From Struthidea cinerea (lineage: Eukaryota; Chordata; Aves; Passeriformes; Corcoracidae): a DNA stretch of 64,000 nucleotides. The translations under genes and the position numbers were made by a program. Location of the stretch: positions 100,990 to 164,989 of the forward strand of contig VZTI01004084.1 in NCBI GenBank assembly GCA_013397865.1, read 5' to 3'. Numbering within the stretch: position 1 is the first letter of the stretch; each line of letters begins with the position of its first letter. Positions 63,787-64,000 of this stretch are shown here, piece after piece. Under the pieces are notes generated by a model. The model was not told the DNA's origin and made no database searches. It worked only from the letters and a program-made list of their open reading frames with translations.

Positions 63787-63817
63787 CCCTCTGTCCCCAT
63801 TTCTCCCCTTTCCCCCC
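63787..63817 (-). other. second G-quadruplex-type motif
   Basis: On the - strand the G runs are 6, 4, 4 and 3 long with loops of 3, 6 and 5 nt. The + strand C runs are at 63812-63817, 63805-63808, 63795-63798 and 63787-63789. It lies 28 bp from the first motif, within the inferred first intron of KCNS2. Confidence 0.7.
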
Positions 63818-63849
63818 TTTTCTTTTCTTTTCTCCCACCTCCCACTGAA

Positions 63850-64000
63850 GACCTTGAGGGAGGGTCCTTTGTTCCAACTGCCGGCTCCTGTCCCTCCCCT
63901 CGCCCTTCACCTGGGCTGCGGCTGTCGCTCCCACCCCCCCCCGTTACTCACGGCCTTCGTGCCACCGGGGCCGCGCGGATCTTTCATTCCCTCCCGCCGC
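63850..64000 (-). promoter_or_regulatory. KCNS2: CpG-rich promoter-proximal region of KCNS2 (partial)
   Basis: The last ~120 bp turn sharply GC-rich with many CpG dinucleotides (for example CCGGGGCCGCGCGG at 63965-63978), in contrast to the AT-rich window. This lies at the 5' end of KCNS2 and is best read as the edge of its CpG island. No TATA box can be seen and the transcription start is probably beyond the window. Confidence 0.6.
63952..64000 (-). other. KCNS2: inferred KCNS2 non-coding first exon (partial)
   Basis: Upstream of the donor GTGAGTAA at 63951, the - strand sequence GGCACGAAGGCC and beyond would be the end of exon 1. It is GC-rich and lacks an ATG leading into a long frame. 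The 5' limit is off the window. Confidence 0.45.

Larger units (their letters stand above)
63620..63842. repeat. polypyrimidine/polypurine tract with (CTTT)n
   Basis: Over about 220 bp the + strand is nearly all C and T, with only about a dozen purines. It opens with about six CTTT units (63624-63648) and continues with CT and C-run blocks. The KCNS2 strand is therefore GA-rich. Such tracts can form triplex-type DNA and are length-variable. Frames open here on both strands are low-complexity artefacts. Confidence 0.9.
63550..63951 (-). other. KCNS2: inferred first intron of KCNS2, about 402 bp
   Basis: On the - strand a consensus donor GTGAGTAA starts at 63951 and an acceptor TCCTAG ends at 63550. 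KCNS2 in mammals has a non-coding first exon and a single coding exon, which fits. The pyrimidine tract before the acceptor is weak. An alternative AG (GCTGTAG near 63592) or an unspliced 5' UTR remain possible. The intron is dominated by a purine-rich (- strand) tract. Confidence 0.5.

Noticed and set aside
63550..63934. Arg/Glu/Lys-rich and Phe/Ser/Pro-rich frames of 71-92 codons at the right end
   Set aside because: They are translations of the polypurine/polypyrimidine tract and of simple repeats.
1..64000. CRISPR arrays, operons, ribosome-binding sites, prophage or integron features
   Set aside because: None are present. The splice signals, CR1 and ERV repeats and recognised genes show vertebrate nuclear DNA.

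Overview
The window is vertebrate nuclear DNA from a bird, most likely a songbird (Passeriformes). The DNA is mostly AT-rich and non-coding, and the coding parts are short exons with GT/AG splice sites. The interspersed repeats are avian CR1 LINE tails, two endogenous-retrovirus LTR pieces and one tRNA-Ile-headed SINE with a CR1 tail (the TguSINE1 type). From established knowledge that SINE type arose early in passerine evolution. No bacterial, plasmid or phage features are present.

Two protein-coding genes are recognised, and they converge. STK3 (MST2, the Hippo-pathway kinase) lies on the + strand and only its 3' end is in view. Its penultimate coding exon is at 294-469, followed by an intron of about 45.1 kb (470-45600), then the last coding exon at 45601-45759, which carries most of the SARAH domain. 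A probable 3' UTR runs to about 47.5 kb. KCNS2 (Kv9.2, a silent voltage-gated potassium channel subunit) is complete on the - strand. Its whole 477-codon reading frame is in one exon (63512 down to 62079). A short first intron carries a strong purine/pyrimidine asymmetry, and the right edge holds what looks like a CpG-rich non-coding first exon. The two genes are separated by about 14.5 kb of intergenic and UTR sequence. The STK3-KCNS2 tail-to-tail order matches the known vertebrate arrangement, for example human 8q22.

Layout: 1-293, end of an upstream STK3 intron; 294-469, exon; 470-45600, giant intron holding CR1 pieces (about 1.9 kb, 13.6-14.3 kb, 43.7-44.1 kb), an LTR fragment (14.5 kb), the SINE (15.8 kb), a nearly intact solo LTR of about 1.09 kb (39825-40913), low-complexity tracts and several inverted or tandem repeats; 45601-45759, last STK3 exon; then the 3' UTR, an intergenic stretch with one more CR1 (50.0 kb), and KCNS2.

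The two genes work in unrelated processes: growth-control kinase signalling, and modulation of Kv2 channels in neurons. Their adjacency is shared synteny, not an operon-like unit. I found no new multi-gene system. The points most worth checking are three exon-like blocks with consensus splice signals and open frames (11974-12048 and 51423-51515 on +, 39125-39327 on -), the SINE with its LINE partner tail in the same window, the solo LTR with an internal ~50-bp repeat array, and two G-quadruplex-type motifs in the first intron of KCNS2.
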